NCBI RefSeq assembly: GCF_041261445.1
Contig: NZ_JBGCCU010000007.1
Coordinates: forward strand, 62,001 to 126,000
Direction: 5' to 3'
Length of the DNA stretch: 64,000 bases
From: Catenulispora sp. EB89
GTDB lineage: Bacteria > Actinomycetota > Actinomycetes > Streptomycetales > Catenulisporaceae
Shown here: piece by piece, positions 17,077-26,985 of the stretch
Numbering within the stretch: position 1 is the stretch's first letter
Layout of the letters: the number at the start of each line of letters is the position of its first letter
Translations under genes and position numbers: made by a program
The notes under the pieces: model-generated
The model's input: the letters and a program-made list of their open reading frames with translations, nothing else
What the model was told of the DNA's origin: nothing
Databases searched by the model: none

Positions 17077-18375
17077 ATGACGACCCGGACCCCGCGGACC
17101 AGCGCACGCCGCGACCAGCTGACGGCGATCGCCGCCGGCCTGTTCGCCCGCGACGGCTACCACAACGTGACCGTCGGCGACATCGCCGCGGCCGCGGGCC
17201 TGTCGGGGCCGGCGATCTACCGCCACTTCCCGGGCAAGCAGGCGATCCTCGCCGAGGTGGTGCGCTCGGGCTTCGACGAGATGGCCCGGGTCGTGGCCGC
17301 CGACCTGGCCGGCACCTCGGACCCGGCCGAGCGGCTGCGCCGCACCTACCGGGACCTGGCGGCGTTCGTGATCCGGCGCCCGGAGTTCGGCGTGATGTGG
17401 CGCCGCGAGTACCGCCACCTGGCCCCCGACGACGCCGCCGAACTGGCCAAGCGGATGGGCCAGGCCTCGGACGCCGCGGTCGCGGAGCTGCGGCTGCTGC
17501 GACCGGAGCTGGAACCGGCGGACGCGGAGCTGGTGTCGTGGGCGGCGATGAGCGTGATGGGCAGCATCTCGGACCACCGCGTGCGGCTGCCGCGCGCGGC
17601 GTTCGAGGAGCTGCTGGCGGGGATCGCGATGGATGTGGCGGCGGTGGAGTTCGGCGAGGTGGAGGAGGATGACAGGCCCGACGAGCCGGCGACGGGAGAC
17701 CGGAAGGAGCTGATCCTCGCGGCGGCGGCGCGGCTGTTCTGGGATCGCGGGTATCACGAGGTGACGCTCGACGAGATCGGGGCGGCGGCGGGGATCGCCG
17801 GGCCGAGCGTCTACAGCCACTTCGCGGGGAAGGCTGAGCTGCTGCGGACGATCACGGAGCGGATCGGGGAGCGGTTGCGGCGGGATCTCGCCGACAGTGC
17901 GGCTGCGATGGCCGCCGGCGCCGCGCGTGAATCGGTCGTGGCTTCGGCCGCCGAGCCTCACCAATCAGCCGCCGCCGCCGAACCAGCCGCCGCGCACGAC
18001 ACCGCCGCCCTCGCCGCCCTAACCGCCCTCACCGACCTGGCCACCCGCTACGTCACCACCGTCCTCACCTCCCGGGACCTCGTCGCCGCCTACTTCACCG
18101 AAGGCCACAACCTCCCCGACCGCGACCGCGCCGAGACCCGCCGCTTCCAGCGTGCCTATGCCGCGCACTGGGCCGCGCTCCTGGCCTCAACCGATCCCGC
18201 GGCGTCGGCCGAGGAGATCCGGATCCGCGTCCTCGCGGCGTTCGCCGTAGTCAACGACACCGCGCGGACCCGCCGACTGCTGGAGCGCCCCGGGCTCGCC
18301 GCCCGGTTGCGGGGACTGATGCTCGCGGTGCTCTTGACACCGGTGGGCCGGGCGCGCGATGTTAATCGCCGTTAG
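17077..18375 (+). CDS. Double TetR-domain regulator of the fatty-acid genes
   Basis: 432 residues containing two complete TetR N-terminal helix-turn-helix domains. The first spans about 12-58 (TAIAAGLFARDGYHNVTVGD, then GPAIYRHFPGKQ). The second spans about 209-257 (LILAAAARLFWDRGYHEVTL, then GPSVYSHFAGKAELL). Tandem TetR proteins next to acyl-CoA dehydrogenases are common in actinobacteria and usually repress beta-oxidation genes. It ends 31 bases before the acyl-CoA dehydrogenase on the same strand. An Ala/Glu/His-rich insert near residues 285-315 separates the second HTH from its ligand domain, with a shift in codon style there. The ATG at 17077 is chosen because the upstream extension lacks family similarity. 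Confidence 0.85.
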   Translation: MTTRTPRTSARRDQLTAIAAGLFARDGYHNVTVGDIAAAAGLSGPAIYRHFPGKQAILAEVVRSGFDEMARVVAADLAGTSDPAERLRRTYRDLAAFVIRRPEFGVMWRREYRHLAPDDAAELAKRMGQASDAAVAELRLLRPELEPADAELVSWAAMSVMGSISDHRVRLPRAAFEELLAGIAMDVAAVEFGEVEEDDRPDEPATGDRKELILAAAARLFWDRGYHEVTLDEIGAAAGIAGPSVYSHFAGKAELLRTITERIGERLRRDLADSAAAMAAGAARESVVASAAEPHQSAAAAEPAAAHDTAALAALTALTDLATRYVTTVLTSRDLVAAYFTEGHNLPDRDRAETRRFQRAYAAHWAALLASTDPAASAEEIRIRVLAAFAVVNDTARTRRLLERPGLAARLRGLMLAVLLTPVGRARDVNRR

Positions 18376-18406
18376 GCGGTGGGCCTCGGCAGATATGGAG
18401 CCGCAG

Positions 18407-19561
18407 ATGAGCAGGTCGTCCTGGGCGAGCGATGACGTGGAGGCGTTGCGGGAGCTGGCGACGTCCTTCTTCACCAACGAGGCCTTGCCGCGGGAGGAGG
18501 AGTTCGCGGCGCAGGGCTTCCCCAGCAAGGACATGTGGCAGGCGGCCGGCAAGATCGGGTTGTTGTGCGCGTCGATCCCCGAGGAGTACGGCGGCGGGGG
18601 CGGCACTTTCGCGCACGAGGTCGCGATCATCGAGGCGCAGATCCGGACCGGCGCCGGCGCGATGGCGATCATCGTGCACGCCGGCATCGTCGCGCACTAC
18701 ATCAACGCCTACGCCACCGAGGAGCAGAAGCGCCGGTGGCTGCCGCGCATGGCCGCCGGCGACCTGGTCGGCGCGGTCGCCATGACCGAGCCCGGGACCG
18801 GCTCGGACCTGCAGAACGTCGCCACCAAAGCGGTCCGCGACGGCGACGAGTACGTCATCAGCGGCGCCAAGACCTTCATCACCAACGGCCACACCGCCGG
18901 CCTGATCGTCATCGTCGCCAAGACCGACACGGCCCAGGGCGCGCACGGCGTCTCTCTGCTGGTCGCCGAGGTAGGCGACCTCGGCCACGAAGTCCCCGGC
19001 TTCCAGCGCGGCCGCGTCCTGAAGAAGGTCGGCCAGCACAGCACCGACACCGCCGAGCTCTTCTTCGACGGCCTGCGCGTCCCGGCGGAGAACCTCCTCG
19101 GCGGCGTCGAGGGCCAGGGCTTCATCCAGCTCATGGTCCAACTCCCGCAGGAACGGCTGCTGGTCGCCGCCGCCGGCATGGCGATGCTGGAAGCCGCCGT
19201 CGACCACACCGTGGCCTACACCAAGCAGCGCGAAGCCTTCGGCCGCCCGCTGTTCAAGCTCCAGAACACCCGCTTCGAGCTCGCCGAGTGCGCCACGATC
19301 GCGCGCGTGGCCCGGGTGTTCTTCGACGACTGCGTCGAGAAGCACCTCGACGGCGGCCTGGACGCCACCACCGCCTCCATGGCCAAGTACTGGATCACCG
19401 ACCGCCAGACCGAGGTCATCGACCGCTGCGTGCAGCTGCACGGCGGCTACGGCTACATGCTCGAGTACCCCATCGCGCGGCTCTTCGCCGACGGCCGCGT
19501 GCAACGCATCTACGGCGGCGCCAACGAAATCATGAAGGAACTGATCGCCCGCTCGCTGTAG
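18407..19561 (+). CDS. fadE: Acyl-CoA dehydrogenase
   Basis: 384 residues. A flavoprotein that introduces the alpha-beta double bond in acyl-CoA, the first step of beta-oxidation. It has the FAD/substrate segments VAMTEPGTGSDLQ and YVISGAKTFITNG, the KQREAFGRPLFKLQ segment and C-terminal VQLHGGYGYMLEYPIARLF. At the place of the usual catalytic Glu (I-Y-E-G-T) this protein has IYGGANEI, so the base must come from elsewhere, as in isovaleryl- or long-chain-type enzymes. ATG 18407 has GGAG six bases upstream; an in-frame ATG at 18395 is less well placed. It leads a co-directional group with thiolase and FadB. Confidence 0.9.
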   Translation: MSRSSWASDDVEALRELATSFFTNEALPREEEFAAQGFPSKDMWQAAGKIGLLCASIPEEYGGGGGTFAHEVAIIEAQIRTGAGAMAIIVHAGIVAHYINAYATEEQKRRWLPRMAAGDLVGAVAMTEPGTGSDLQNVATKAVRDGDEYVISGAKTFITNGHTAGLIVIVAKTDTAQGAHGVSLLVAEVGDLGHEVPGFQRGRVLKKVGQHSTDTAELFFDGLRVPAENLLGGVEGQGFIQLMVQLPQERLLVAAAGMAMLEAAVDHTVAYTKQREAFGRPLFKLQNTRFELAECATIARVARVFFDDCVEKHLDGGLDATTASMAKYWITDRQTEVIDRCVQLHGGYGYMLEYPIARLFADGRVQRIYGGANEIMKELIARSL

Positions 19562-19600
19562 CGGACCGGGCCCAGGACAGACGAAAAGAAAGGAACAGCG

Positions 19601-20821
19601 ATGTCGAACGCGTACGTCTACGACGCGATCCGGACACCGCGCGGCCGGGGCAAGCAGAACGGCTCGCTGCACACCGTCAAGCCGATCTCCCTGATGGTCG
19701 GCCTCATCGAGGAGATCCAGGCCCGCCACCCGAACCTGGACCCCGCGCTGATCGAGGACGTCATCCTCGGTGTGGTCTCCCCGATCGGCGAGCAGGGCTC
19801 GGACATAGCCAAGGTCTCGGCGCTGGTCGCCGGGCTCCCGGACACCACCGCCGGAGTGCAGCTCAACCGGTTCTGCGCCTCGGGCCTGGAGGCCGTGAAC
19901 ACCGCCGCGCAGAAGGTCGCCTCGGGCCTGGGCGAGGACCTGATCCTGGCCGGCGGCGTCGAGTCGATGTCCCGCGTGCCGATGGCCTCCGACGGCGGCG
20001 CCTGGTTCGAGGACCCCGAGACCGCCTACGACATCTCCTTCATCCCGCAGGGCATCGGCGCCGACCTGATCGCCACGATCGAGGGCTTCTCGCGCACCGA
20101 CGTCGACGAGTTCGCCGTCCGCTCCCAGGAACTGGCCGCCGCGGCTCGCGCCGCCGGCCACTTCAAGAAGTCGGTCGTCCCGGTCCGGGACCGCAACGGC
20201 CTGACCATCCTGGACGAGGACGAGTTCATCCGCCCCGGCACCACCGTGGACACCCTGGCCGGCCTGAAGCCCTCCTTCGAGGCGATCGGCGACCTCGGCG
20301 GCTTCGACGCCGTGGCGCTGCAGAAGTACCACTGGGTCGAGAAGATCGACCACGTCCACCACGCCGGCAACTCCTCCGGCATCGTCGACGGTGCCGCGCT
20401 GGTCCTGGTCGGCAACGAGCACGCCGGGCAGGCCGCGGGCCTGACGCCGCGGGCCCGCATCCTGGCCACCGCGGTCTCCGGCGCGGACTCCACCATCATG
20501 CTCACCGGTCCGGCGCCGGCCTCGAAGAAGGCGCTGGCCAAGGCGGGTCTGGGCATCGAGGACATCGACCTGGTGGAGATCAACGAGGCGTTCGCGGGCG
20601 TGGTGCTGCGCTACGTGCGCGACATGGGCGCCGGTCTGCCGCTGGAGAAGGTCAACGTCAACGGCGGCGCGATCGCGATGGGCCATCCGCTGGGCGCCAC
20701 CGGCGCGATGCTGATCGGCACGATCGTGGACGAGCTGGAACGCCGGGACCTGCGCCGTGGTCTGGTCACCTTGTGTGTCGGCGGCGGTATGGGCATCGCC
20801 ACCATTGTCGAGCGGGTCTGA
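19601..20821 (+). CDS. fadA: Acetyl-CoA C-acyltransferase (thiolase)
   Basis: 406 residues, typical for the family. It cleaves 3-ketoacyl-CoA to acetyl-CoA and a shortened acyl-CoA. The nucleophile is Cys92 in [13 protein letters not shown]. The C-terminal catalytic motifs are [10 protein letters not shown] (His) and [11 protein letters not shown] (Cys). AAAGGAA precedes the ATG by seven bases. Seventeen bases separate it from fadB, so the two form the core beta-oxidation complex as in FadAB systems. Confidence 0.95.
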   Translation: MSNAYVYDAIRTPRGRGKQNGSLHTVKPISLMVGLIEEIQARHPNLDPALIEDVILGVVSPIGEQGSDIAKVSALVAGLPDTTAGVQLNRFCASGLEAVNTAAQKVASGLGEDLILAGGVESMSRVPMASDGGAWFEDPETAYDISFIPQGIGADLIATIEGFSRTDVDEFAVRSQELAAAARAAGHFKKSVVPVRDRNGLTILDEDEFIRPGTTVDTLAGLKPSFEAIGDLGGFDAVALQKYHWVEKIDHVHHAGNSSGIVDGAALVLVGNEHAGQAAGLTPRARILATAVSGADSTIMLTGPAPASKKALAKAGLGIEDIDLVEINEAFAGVVLRYVRDMGAGLPLEKVNVNGGAIAMGHPLGATGAMLIGTIVDELERRDLRRGLVTLCVGGGMGIATIVERV

Positions 20822-20838
20822 GGGCGGGGACGAGGAAC

Positions 20839-22992
20839 ATGAGCGAGCAGAACCACATCCGCTGGGAGCGGGACGCCGACAACGTGGTCACCCTGACCAT
20901 GGACGCGCCCGGCCAGTCGGCGAACACCATGAACCGGGCGTTCATCGAGGCCCTGGGACCGGTCCTGGACCGGTTGGAGGCCGAGCAGGACCAGATCGCC
21001 GGTGTCATCGTCACCAGCGCCAAGAAGACCTTCTTCGCCGGCGGCGATCTCAATGAGCTGATCCAGGCCCGGCCCGAGGACGCCGCCGACATCATGGCGC
21101 GCAACCTGCAGATCAAGGCCCTGCTGCGGCGCCTGGAGACCCTGGGCAAGCCGGTGGCCGCGGCGATCAATGGGGCGGCGCTCGGCGGCGGCCTGGAGAT
21201 CGCGCTGTCCTGCCACCACCGCGTCGCGCTGGACGCCAAGGGCTCTGAGATCGGCTTCCCCGAGGTCACCCTCGGGCTGCTGCCCGGCGCCGGCGGCGTC
21301 GTGCGCTCGGTGCGACTCCTCGGCATCACCGACGCGCTTCTCAAGGTCCTGCTTCAGGGCCAGCGCTACAAGCCGAACGCCGCGCTCGAGCACGGCCTGG
21401 TCCACGAGGTCGCGGCCACCCCCGAGGAGATGCTGGCCGCCGCGAAGGCCTGGGTGCTGGCCAACCCCGAGGCCAAGCAGACCTGGGACGTCCCCGGCTA
21501 CAAGATCCCCGGCGGCGACCCGAAGAACCCGAAGTTCGCGGCGAACCTGCCGGCCTTCCCGGCGAACCTGCGCAAGCAGCTCAAGGGCGCGAACTACCCG
21601 GCGCCGCGCAACATCCTGGCCGCCGCCGTCGAGGGCGCGCGCCTGGACTTCGACAACGCGCTGACCGTGGAGGCGCGGTATTTCGTCGAGCTGGTCACCG
21701 GCCAGGTGGCGAAGAACATGACGCAGGCGTTTTTCTTCGACATGCAGAAGGTGACCAACGGCGCCTCGCGGCCCGAGGGGTACGAGCCGTGGCAGGCCAC
21801 CAAGGTCGCGGTGCTCGGCGCGGGCATGATGGGCGCCGGCATCGCCTATGTCTGCGCGCGGGCCGGGATCGAGGTCGTGCTGAAGGACGTCAGCGTCGAG
21901 GCCGCCGAGAAGGGCAAGGCGTACTCGGCCGGGATCCTGGACAAGGCGGTCGCGCGCGGCAAGATGACCCGCGAGGCGGCCGACGCGGTCCTGGCCCGGA
22001 TCCACCCGACCGCCACCGCGGCCGACGCCGCCGGTGCCGACCTGGTGATCGAGGCCGTCTTCGAGTCCCCGGAGCTCAAGGGCAAGGTCTTCGGCGAGAT
22101 CCAGGACGTCGTCGCCCCCGACGCACTGCTGGGCTCCAACACCTCCACGCTGCCGATCACCGGCCTGGCGCAGGCCGTCAATCGGCCGGCGGACTTCATC
22201 GGGCTGCACTTCTTCTCCCCGGTGGACAAGATGCCGCTGCTGGAGATCATCGTCGGCGAGCAGACCTCCGACGCGGCCATCGCCAAGGCCTTCGACCTGG
22301 CCCGGCAGATCAAGAAGACGCCGATCATCGTCAACGACAGCCGCGGCTTCTTCACCTCCCGGGTGATCGGCCGCTTCCTGGACGAGGCGATGGCGATGGT
22401 GAACGAGGGCCTGCGGCCCAACTCCATCGAGCAGGCCGGCTCCCAGGCCGGCTACCCGGCGCCGCCGCTGCAGCTGATGGACGAGCTGACGCTCACGCTG
22501 CCGCAGAAGATCCGCAACGAGGCGCGCGCCGCCGCCGGGCAGGACTGGGTCGAGCACGGCTCGGAAAGCGTGATCAACCGCATGGTCGACGAGTTCGGCC
22601 GTGGCGGACGTTCGGCGGGCGCCGGGTTCTACGACTACGCGGACGGCAAGCGCACCGGGCTGTGGCCGGGCCTGCGCGAGGCGTTCCCGCCGCACGTGGG
22701 GATCCCGTTCCAGGACATGCAGGAGCGGATGCTGTTCGCCGAGGCGCTGGACAGCGTGCGCTGCCTGGACGAGGGCGTGCTGCGCTCGGTCGCCGAGGCG
22801 AACGTCGGCTCGATCCTCGGGATCGGCTTCCCGGCCTGGACCGGCGGCGTGATCCAGTACATCAACGGCTATGACGGCGGCGTCACCGGCTTCGTGGCGC
22901 GCGCCAAGGAACTGCACGAGAAGTACGGGGAGCGGTTCGCGGTGCCGCAGTCACTGATCGTGAAGGCGGAGCGCGGGGAGCGGATCGAGTAG
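20839..22992 (+). CDS. fadB: FadB-type multifunctional protein (enoyl-CoA hydratase / 3-hydroxyacyl-CoA dehydrogenase)
   Basis: 717 residues. The N-terminal crotonase domain has the oxyanion-hole segment [13 protein letters not shown] and [20 protein letters not shown], then [14 protein letters not shown]. The NAD-binding domain begins [20 protein letters not shown] near residue 320. The dehydrogenase has [18 protein letters not shown] (His) and the [19 protein letters not shown] boundary helix. It hydrates enoyl-CoA and oxidises the resulting 3-hydroxyacyl-CoA. The ATG at 20839 follows GAGGAAC. It is the last gene of the tetR-fadE-fadA-fadB group. Confidence 0.95.
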   Translation: MSEQNHIRWERDADNVVTLTMDAPGQSANTMNRAFIEALGPVLDRLEAEQDQIAGVIVTSAKKTFFAGGDLNELIQARPEDAADIMARNLQIKALLRRLETLGKPVAAAINGAALGGGLEIALSCHHRVALDAKGSEIGFPEVTLGLLPGAGGVVRSVRLLGITDALLKVLLQGQRYKPNAALEHGLVHEVAATPEEMLAAAKAWVLANPEAKQTWDVPGYKIPGGDPKNPKFAANLPAFPANLRKQLKGANYPAPRNILAAAVEGARLDFDNALTVEARYFVELVTGQVAKNMTQAFFFDMQKVTNGASRPEGYEPWQATKVAVLGAGMMGAGIAYVCARAGIEVVLKDVSVEAAEKGKAYSAGILDKAVARGKMTREAADAVLARIHPTATAADAAGADLVIEAVFESPELKGKVFGEIQDVVAPDALLGSNTSTLPITGLAQAVNRPADFIGLHFFSPVDKMPLLEIIVGEQTSDAAIAKAFDLARQIKKTPIIVNDSRGFFTSRVIGRFLDEAMAMVNEGLRPNSIEQAGSQAGYPAPPLQLMDELTLTLPQKIRNEARAAAGQDWVEHGSESVINRMVDEFGRGGRSAGAGFYDYADGKRTGLWPGLREAFPPHVGIPFQDMQERMLFAEALDSVRCLDEGVLRSVAEANVGSILGIGFPAWTGGVIQYINGYDGGVTGFVARAKELHEKYGERFAVPQSLIVKAERGERIE

Positions 22993-23118
22993 GTCCGGGG
23001 AGCTCTGGAGAGGGCTCTGGACGGCTCTGAACAGGGCCGATGACGGCGCCGGGCGAGCGGCATGGCATGATCGCCTGGCGCCGTCCGGCGTCCTGGTCAC
23101 GGTCGAGGGTTCAGTGCG

Positions 23119-23640
23119 ATGTCCGATGTGAAAGAAGAAGTACTGAAGAGCTACGGCTTGTACGAGACGGCCGCCAAGCGGGCGCTTTTCGACGCCAAAC
23201 AGATGGCCAGGGACCTGGGGCATCCGTACATGGGAACGGCGCACCTGTTGGTCGGGGTGCTCCGTCATGAACACCACGGACAGCGGGCGACGCCGCCGAT
23301 CGAGATCGATGTCGAGCGGGTTCACGCAAAGGCCGTGCGTCGGCTCGGTAGCGGGGTGCCCATGCCCGAGGGGCACATTCCGTACACCTTCGGCAGCTAT
23401 AAGACTCTTATAGCGGCGGCCACCATCGCTCGGGTCCGGCAGGACGACCACATCTGCACCGGACATCTGCTTTTGGCCCTGGCGCTCCCCATGGCCCCGG
23501 ATGCGTCCGTATCCGCGGCGGGATTCCTCCGCCGCAAGCAGCGCTCGCAGGACCCTGGGTTCTACGACTGCGCGCAGCGTTTGTTGAGCGACGTCGCCGG
23601 TTCCCTGGATCGCGTCCGCGAAATTCGCGCTGTGCTGTGA
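23119..23640 (+). CDS. Stand-alone Clp N-domain (ClpR-repeat) protein
   Basis: 173 residues without any ATPase domain. Two Clp-N-like repeats are visible: ARDLGHPYMGTAHLLVGVLR near residue 30 and DDHICTGHLLLALAL near residue 110. Clp N-domains bind substrates or adaptors of ClpA/ClpC unfoldases, so this could be an adaptor, decoy or stress sensor (inference). It is on the same strand as, and 33 bases ahead of, the DsbA-like lipoprotein. Spacing to fadB is 126 bases. Function not established. Confidence 0.75.
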   Translation: MSDVKEEVLKSYGLYETAAKRALFDAKQMARDLGHPYMGTAHLLVGVLRHEHHGQRATPPIEIDVERVHAKAVRRLGSGVPMPEGHIPYTFGSYKTLIAAATIARVRQDDHICTGHLLLALALPMAPDASVSAAGFLRRKQRSQDPGFYDCAQRLLSDVAGSLDRVREIRAVL

Positions 23641-23673
23641 TAATTGGCTGTCTGCCCTCTAACATGGCCTGCC

Positions 23674-24603
23674 ATGAGGGGGAGACTAGCTGTGTTGATA
23701 CTTTCCGGTGTCCTGATGGCGGGTTGCGCGTCGCAGGGCACGACCAATAACGGCGCGGGCGCCGGGTCCGGCACCGAAGCGGGCTCGGCCACCGGATCCC
23801 GAAGCGGGTCCGACACCGGCGTGGGAACCGATCCCGCGACCGGGCCGGGTGCCGGGGTCGCGGTGAGTTCCGGGGCGGGTTCGGGGATCGGCGGGGCGTC
23901 CGGCGCGGCGCCGAGCGGTGCGCATTCCGGTGCCACCGGTGCCACCGGTGCCACCGGTACTGCCAGTTCCGCTGCTGTCGGCCACACGTCCGCCGCGCCG
24001 TCCTCCGGTGCGTCGGCGCCTGCGTCGGCATCGGCGTCCGGACCGGGGTCGGTTGCCGGCAAGGACGCGACCGTGATCGTCGGCGTCGGCAAAGTGCGGG
24101 TCGTCATCTATGAGGACTACCGCTGCCCGGTGTGCAAGCAGGTGTACGACCAGATCCAGCCGGTGATCTCGTCCAAGCTCGGATCCGGCAGCATCAAGGT
24201 CGAGTTCCACGCGGTCGACCTGATCGACCACAACACCGGCGGCAAGGGTTCGCTGGCCGCCGGCAACGCCGCCAGCTGCGCGTTGCAGGCGTTCAAGTTC
24301 CAGCCGTACCGCGAGGCGCTGTTCGCGGCGCAGCCGAGCGAGAGCACCGATGCCTTCGCCGATCCCAACGAGCTGATCAGCATCGCCAAGACCATCTCGG
24401 GGCTGGACAGCCCGACGTTCGAGGACTGCGTGCGGACGCAGCCGTACGGCGCTTCGATCGACAGCACGTATGCCGCCGAGTACGGCTCCGGCAAGCTCGT
24501 CGGCGTCCCGTCGGTGTTCATCAACGGTACGCAGTGGAATGTGCCGACCTCGGGCGACGTCGCGGCGTCGTTTACTCAGGCCCTGGCTGCCGCGGGGGCC
24601 TGA
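23674..24603 (+). CDS. DsbA-like thioredoxin-fold lipoprotein
   Basis: 309 residues. The signal is short (MRGRLAVLILSGVLMAGC) with a lipobox ending at Cys18. About 110 residues of Gly/Ser/Ala/Thr-rich linker follow, including three 9-base GCCACCGGT repeats (23932-23958, encoding Gly-Ala-Thr). From about residue 128 comes a DsbA/Thioredoxin_4 domain with EDYRCPVCKQVYDQI (the redox CxxC) and the cis-Pro segment VGVPSVFINGT. It should be anchored outside the membrane and oxidise or isomerise exported thiols. A GTG at 23692 with AGGGGGAG upstream is an alternative start, but it would remove the basic part of the signal peptide. Confidence 0.85.
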   Translation: MRGRLAVLILSGVLMAGCASQGTTNNGAGAGSGTEAGSATGSRSGSDTGVGTDPATGPGAGVAVSSGAGSGIGGASGAAPSGAHSGATGATGATGTASSAAVGHTSAAPSSGASAPASASASGPGSVAGKDATVIVGVGKVRVVIYEDYRCPVCKQVYDQIQPVISSKLGSGSIKVEFHAVDLIDHNTGGKGSLAAGNAASCALQAFKFQPYREALFAAQPSESTDAFADPNELISIAKTISGLDSPTFEDCVRTQPYGASIDSTYAAEYGSGKLVGVPSVFINGTQWNVPTSGDVAASFTQALAAAGA

Positions 24604-24648
24604 TCCCAGCCGTCGGGGCCGGTTCCCCCGCCGGATCCGGCCCCGGCT

Positions 24649-25194
24649 TCAGGATGGATGGTGCTCGGCGGGGGAGAAGTCGACCGCGATGATCTTCTCG
24701 GTGGCGTAGCCGTCGAGATCTGCGGCCAGCCAGTTCTGGCCGGGCCGCGCGCGGTGCAGGCGGAACGTGCCGCCGGTGCTGTTCGTACCGACGATGCAGC
24801 ACACCGGCACCGGGGCTTCCAACGCGGCCGCCAGGTGGGCCACGCGCACGGCGAACCAGAGCCCGTGTCGTAGCAGCAGCGTCTGATCCGCTTCGCCGAT
24901 CACGGGTTCGCCGTCCGCGCGGAAGCGGCGCTCGACCGGGATGACGTCGTCGAGGTGAAAGCTGTTGGTGCCGCACTCCCAGCCGGTCAGGTCGTCGAAG
25001 CCGCCGGGTGCGCCGCCGGCCTGATCGCGGTGTCTGGCGAGTACGACCACCTCGTCGCGCCGCACGACGCCCTCGGCCAGCAGCTGGTGCAGCCGGGGCG
25101 CCTTGGCCGGTGGCGCCTCGCCCAGTGGGAAGTCAGGGCCCAGCGATCGCGCCGCCGCATCGTTCATCCGTACCGTGAGCACGCCGTACAGCAT
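24649..25194 (-). CDS. Hypothetical protein, last gene of the epoxide hydrolase cluster
   Basis: 181 residues, not recognised. It is a soluble, mixed alpha/beta-looking protein without signal peptide or membrane helix. Features that can be described are LLRHGLWFAVRVAHLAAAL followed by VPVCCIVGTNSTGGTFRLHR, a Gly/Thr-rich loop, and the C-terminal YATEKIIAVDFSP. It lies 51 bases downstream of the epoxide hydrolase on the same strand, so it is probably co-transcribed. A TTG at 25218 is an alternative start; neither start has a clear ribosome site. Confidence 0.6.
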   Translation of the reverse strand: MLYGVLTVRMNDAAARSLGPDFPLGEAPPAKAPRLHQLLAEGVVRRDEVVVLARHRDQAGGAPGGFDDLTGWECGTNSFHLDDVIPVERRFRADGEPVIGEADQTLLLRHGLWFAVRVAHLAAALEAPVPVCCIVGTNSTGGTFRLHRARPGQNWLAADLDGYATEKIIAVDFSPAEHHPS

Positions 25195-25245
25195 GATCGA
25201 CCGGCCGGTTTTGAACAACTTGATGCTCAGGTCCTGCGAACCTGC

Positions 25246-26409
25246 CTACCGCAGCCCGTCGAAGAACTCGCCGATATCGGCGGCCAGCACGTCCGGCACC
25301 TCCATCGCCGCGAAGTGCCCGCCACGCGGGAACACCGTCCAGCGCTGGATCTGGTACAGCCGCTCGTACCACGAGCGCGGGACTTCGCCTTCGGGCACGT
25401 ACTCGTTCGCGAACACCGCCATCGCGGTCGGCACGCTCACGTGGTCGTCGGGGCCGATCGGAAGGCCGTGCCAGCGGTTGTCGTAGTAGTCGCGCATCGA
25501 GGTGGTGATGGAGTCCGTCACCCAGTACAGGGTCAGCATGGTCAGCAGGGCGTCGCGGCCGAAGGTGGCGTCCAGGTCGCCGCCGCTGTCGGACCAGGAG
25601 CGCCATTTGTCCAGGAGCCACGCGGCCAGGCCGGCGGGGGAGTCGTTCAGGGCGTAGCCGAGGGTCTGCGGGCGTGTCGACTGCACGGCGCTGTAGCCGC
25701 GCTCGGTCTGCTCCCAGCGCTCCACGTGCTCGACGTACGCCTGCTCCTGCGGCGTCAGCGGCGCGGAGCCGGGGCCGGTGTAGGGCGCCAGCTCCGGGGT
25801 GCTCAGGTGGATCCCGATCATGCGCTCGGGCGCCGACAGCGCCATCTGGGTGGCCACGCCGGCGCCGAAGTCGCCGCCGCACGCGCCGTACCGCTGGTAT
25901 CCGAGCCCTTGCATGAGCTCGTGCCACAGGCCCGCCACGTACCGCCGGTCCACGCCGGCCCGCGCCGGCCGCTGCGAGAAGACGTAGCCCGGCAGCGAGG
26001 GCACCACCAGGTCGAATCGGTCGCCGAGGCGGTCGACCAGGCCCAGCAGCTCGGCGAAGGTGCTGGGCCAGCCGTGGGTGAGGATCAGCGGGATCCGGTC
26101 GCCGGCGCTTTCGCCGCCCGCGTTGCCGCCTGCGCCGCCTGCGCCGCCACCACGGTGATGCACGAAGTGGATCGGAGTCCCGTAGACCGTGGCGACCCGG
26201 TGCTGATACCGGTTGAGCTCACGCTCCGCCTCGCGCCAGTCGAACCCGTCGGCCCAGTACGCCAGCAGTTCCCGCAGATATCCCAGCTCGATGCCCTGAC
26301 TCCAGGCATCGCCCGGCGCCGGGTCCGGCCACCGGGTCCTGGCGATCCGCTCGCGCAGATCGGTCAGGACGGCTTCGGGTACCGCGATGGCGAACGGATC
26401 AACGCGCAT
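25246..26409 (-). CDS. Epoxide hydrolase (alpha/beta hydrolase with EHN domain)
   Basis: 387 residues. The N-terminal EHN lid domain (about 1-110, DLRERIARTRWPDPAPGDAW) is followed by an alpha/beta hydrolase core. That core has the oxyanion motif HGWPSTFAE, nucleophile Asp in ACGGDFGAGVA, the W-Y-E-R-L-Y-Q-I cap segment and catalytic His in RGGHFAAMEVPD. Such enzymes open epoxides to diols by Asp attack. A Gly-rich insert (HHRGGGAGGAGGNAGGE) between strands 2 and 3 is unusual. The ATG at 26409 lies two bases after the stop of the upstream lipoprotein gene, so translation is likely coupled. The substrate is unknown. Confidence 0.85.
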   Translation of the reverse strand: MRVDPFAIAVPEAVLTDLRERIARTRWPDPAPGDAWSQGIELGYLRELLAYWADGFDWREAERELNRYQHRVATVYGTPIHFVHHRGGGAGGAGGNAGGESAGDRIPLILTHGWPSTFAELLGLVDRLGDRFDLVVPSLPGYVFSQRPARAGVDRRYVAGLWHELMQGLGYQRYGACGGDFGAGVATQMALSAPERMIGIHLSTPELAPYTGPGSAPLTPQEQAYVEHVERWEQTERGYSAVQSTRPQTLGYALNDSPAGLAAWLLDKWRSWSDSGGDLDATFGRDALLTMLTLYWVTDSITTSMRDYYDNRWHGLPIGPDDHVSVPTAMAVFANEYVPEGEVPRSWYERLYQIQRWTVFPRGGHFAAMEVPDVLAADIGEFFDGLR

Positions 26410-26411
26410 GC

Positions 26412-26906
26412 TCAGTCCGTACAGTAGGGGCTCTGGTTCGACGTGCTCAGGCTCATCAGCTTCCACTTGTCATTGTCGGGCAGGATGCTCACCTTCAGGC
26501 ACGCGTGCTGGTTCGCCGCGTCCTTGGCCGCGTGCGCCACGTAGTCCAGGCTGATGCCCTCGCCGAGCAGGCACAGGATCCCGCCGCACAGCACCATCAC
26601 CGCGGCGTGCAGCGCCACCGTGCTCAGGATCGGGTGGTCGGAGACCGTGTTCGACAGGGTGCTGGTGTCGCCGCGGGACAGGAAGCGGACGCAGGGCGGG
26701 GCCCCGCAGATCTTCTGCGCGTCACCACTGGCCGGCGCCGAAGAGGCGACCACGGTCGTGCCGCCGGAGGAGCCGCCCGAGCCGCCCGAGGAGCCCGAGC
26801 CGGAGCTCGAATCGGCGGTCGACTTGCAGGCCGCCGCGAACACCATCAGCAGCGTCAGGATCAGTGCCAGGCCACCCCTGGTCCGGGCACTCTTGTGATC
26901 GGCCAT
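26412..26906 (-). CDS. Small hypothetical lipoprotein
   Basis: 164 residues. Basic N-region, hydrophobic core ALILTLLMVFAAAC with lipobox Cys, a Ser/Gly linker, then a Cys-containing domain (ICGAPPCVRFLSRG, and QHACLKVSILPDN ending in SPYCTD) with a hydrophobic stretch HAAVMVLCGGILCLLGEG. No family recognised. It is immediately upstream of and tightly coupled to the epoxide hydrolase, so it is probably the first gene of a three-gene operon. ATG 26906 is favoured over 26918 because GGGGGTGG lies between them. Confidence 0.6.
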   Translation of the reverse strand: MADHKSARTRGGLALILTLLMVFAAACKSTADSSSGSGSSGGSGGSSGGTTVVASSAPASGDAQKICGAPPCVRFLSRGDTSTLSNTVSDHPILSTVALHAAVMVLCGGILCLLGEGISLDYVAHAAKDAANQHACLKVSILPDNDKWKLMSLSTSNQSPYCTD

Positions 26907-26985
26907 GTCCACCCCCATCGTTCATTTACAGGCCTTCGTCCACATTAGCGTGGCGGCGCCGTCTGTTCCGGGCCGATTCAGACCC

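Noticed and set aside
23932-23958. GCCACCGGT triple repeat in the DsbA-like gene as a regulatory element
   Set aside because: In frame within a low-complexity linker (Gly-Ala-Thr), consistent with ordinary linker expansion.
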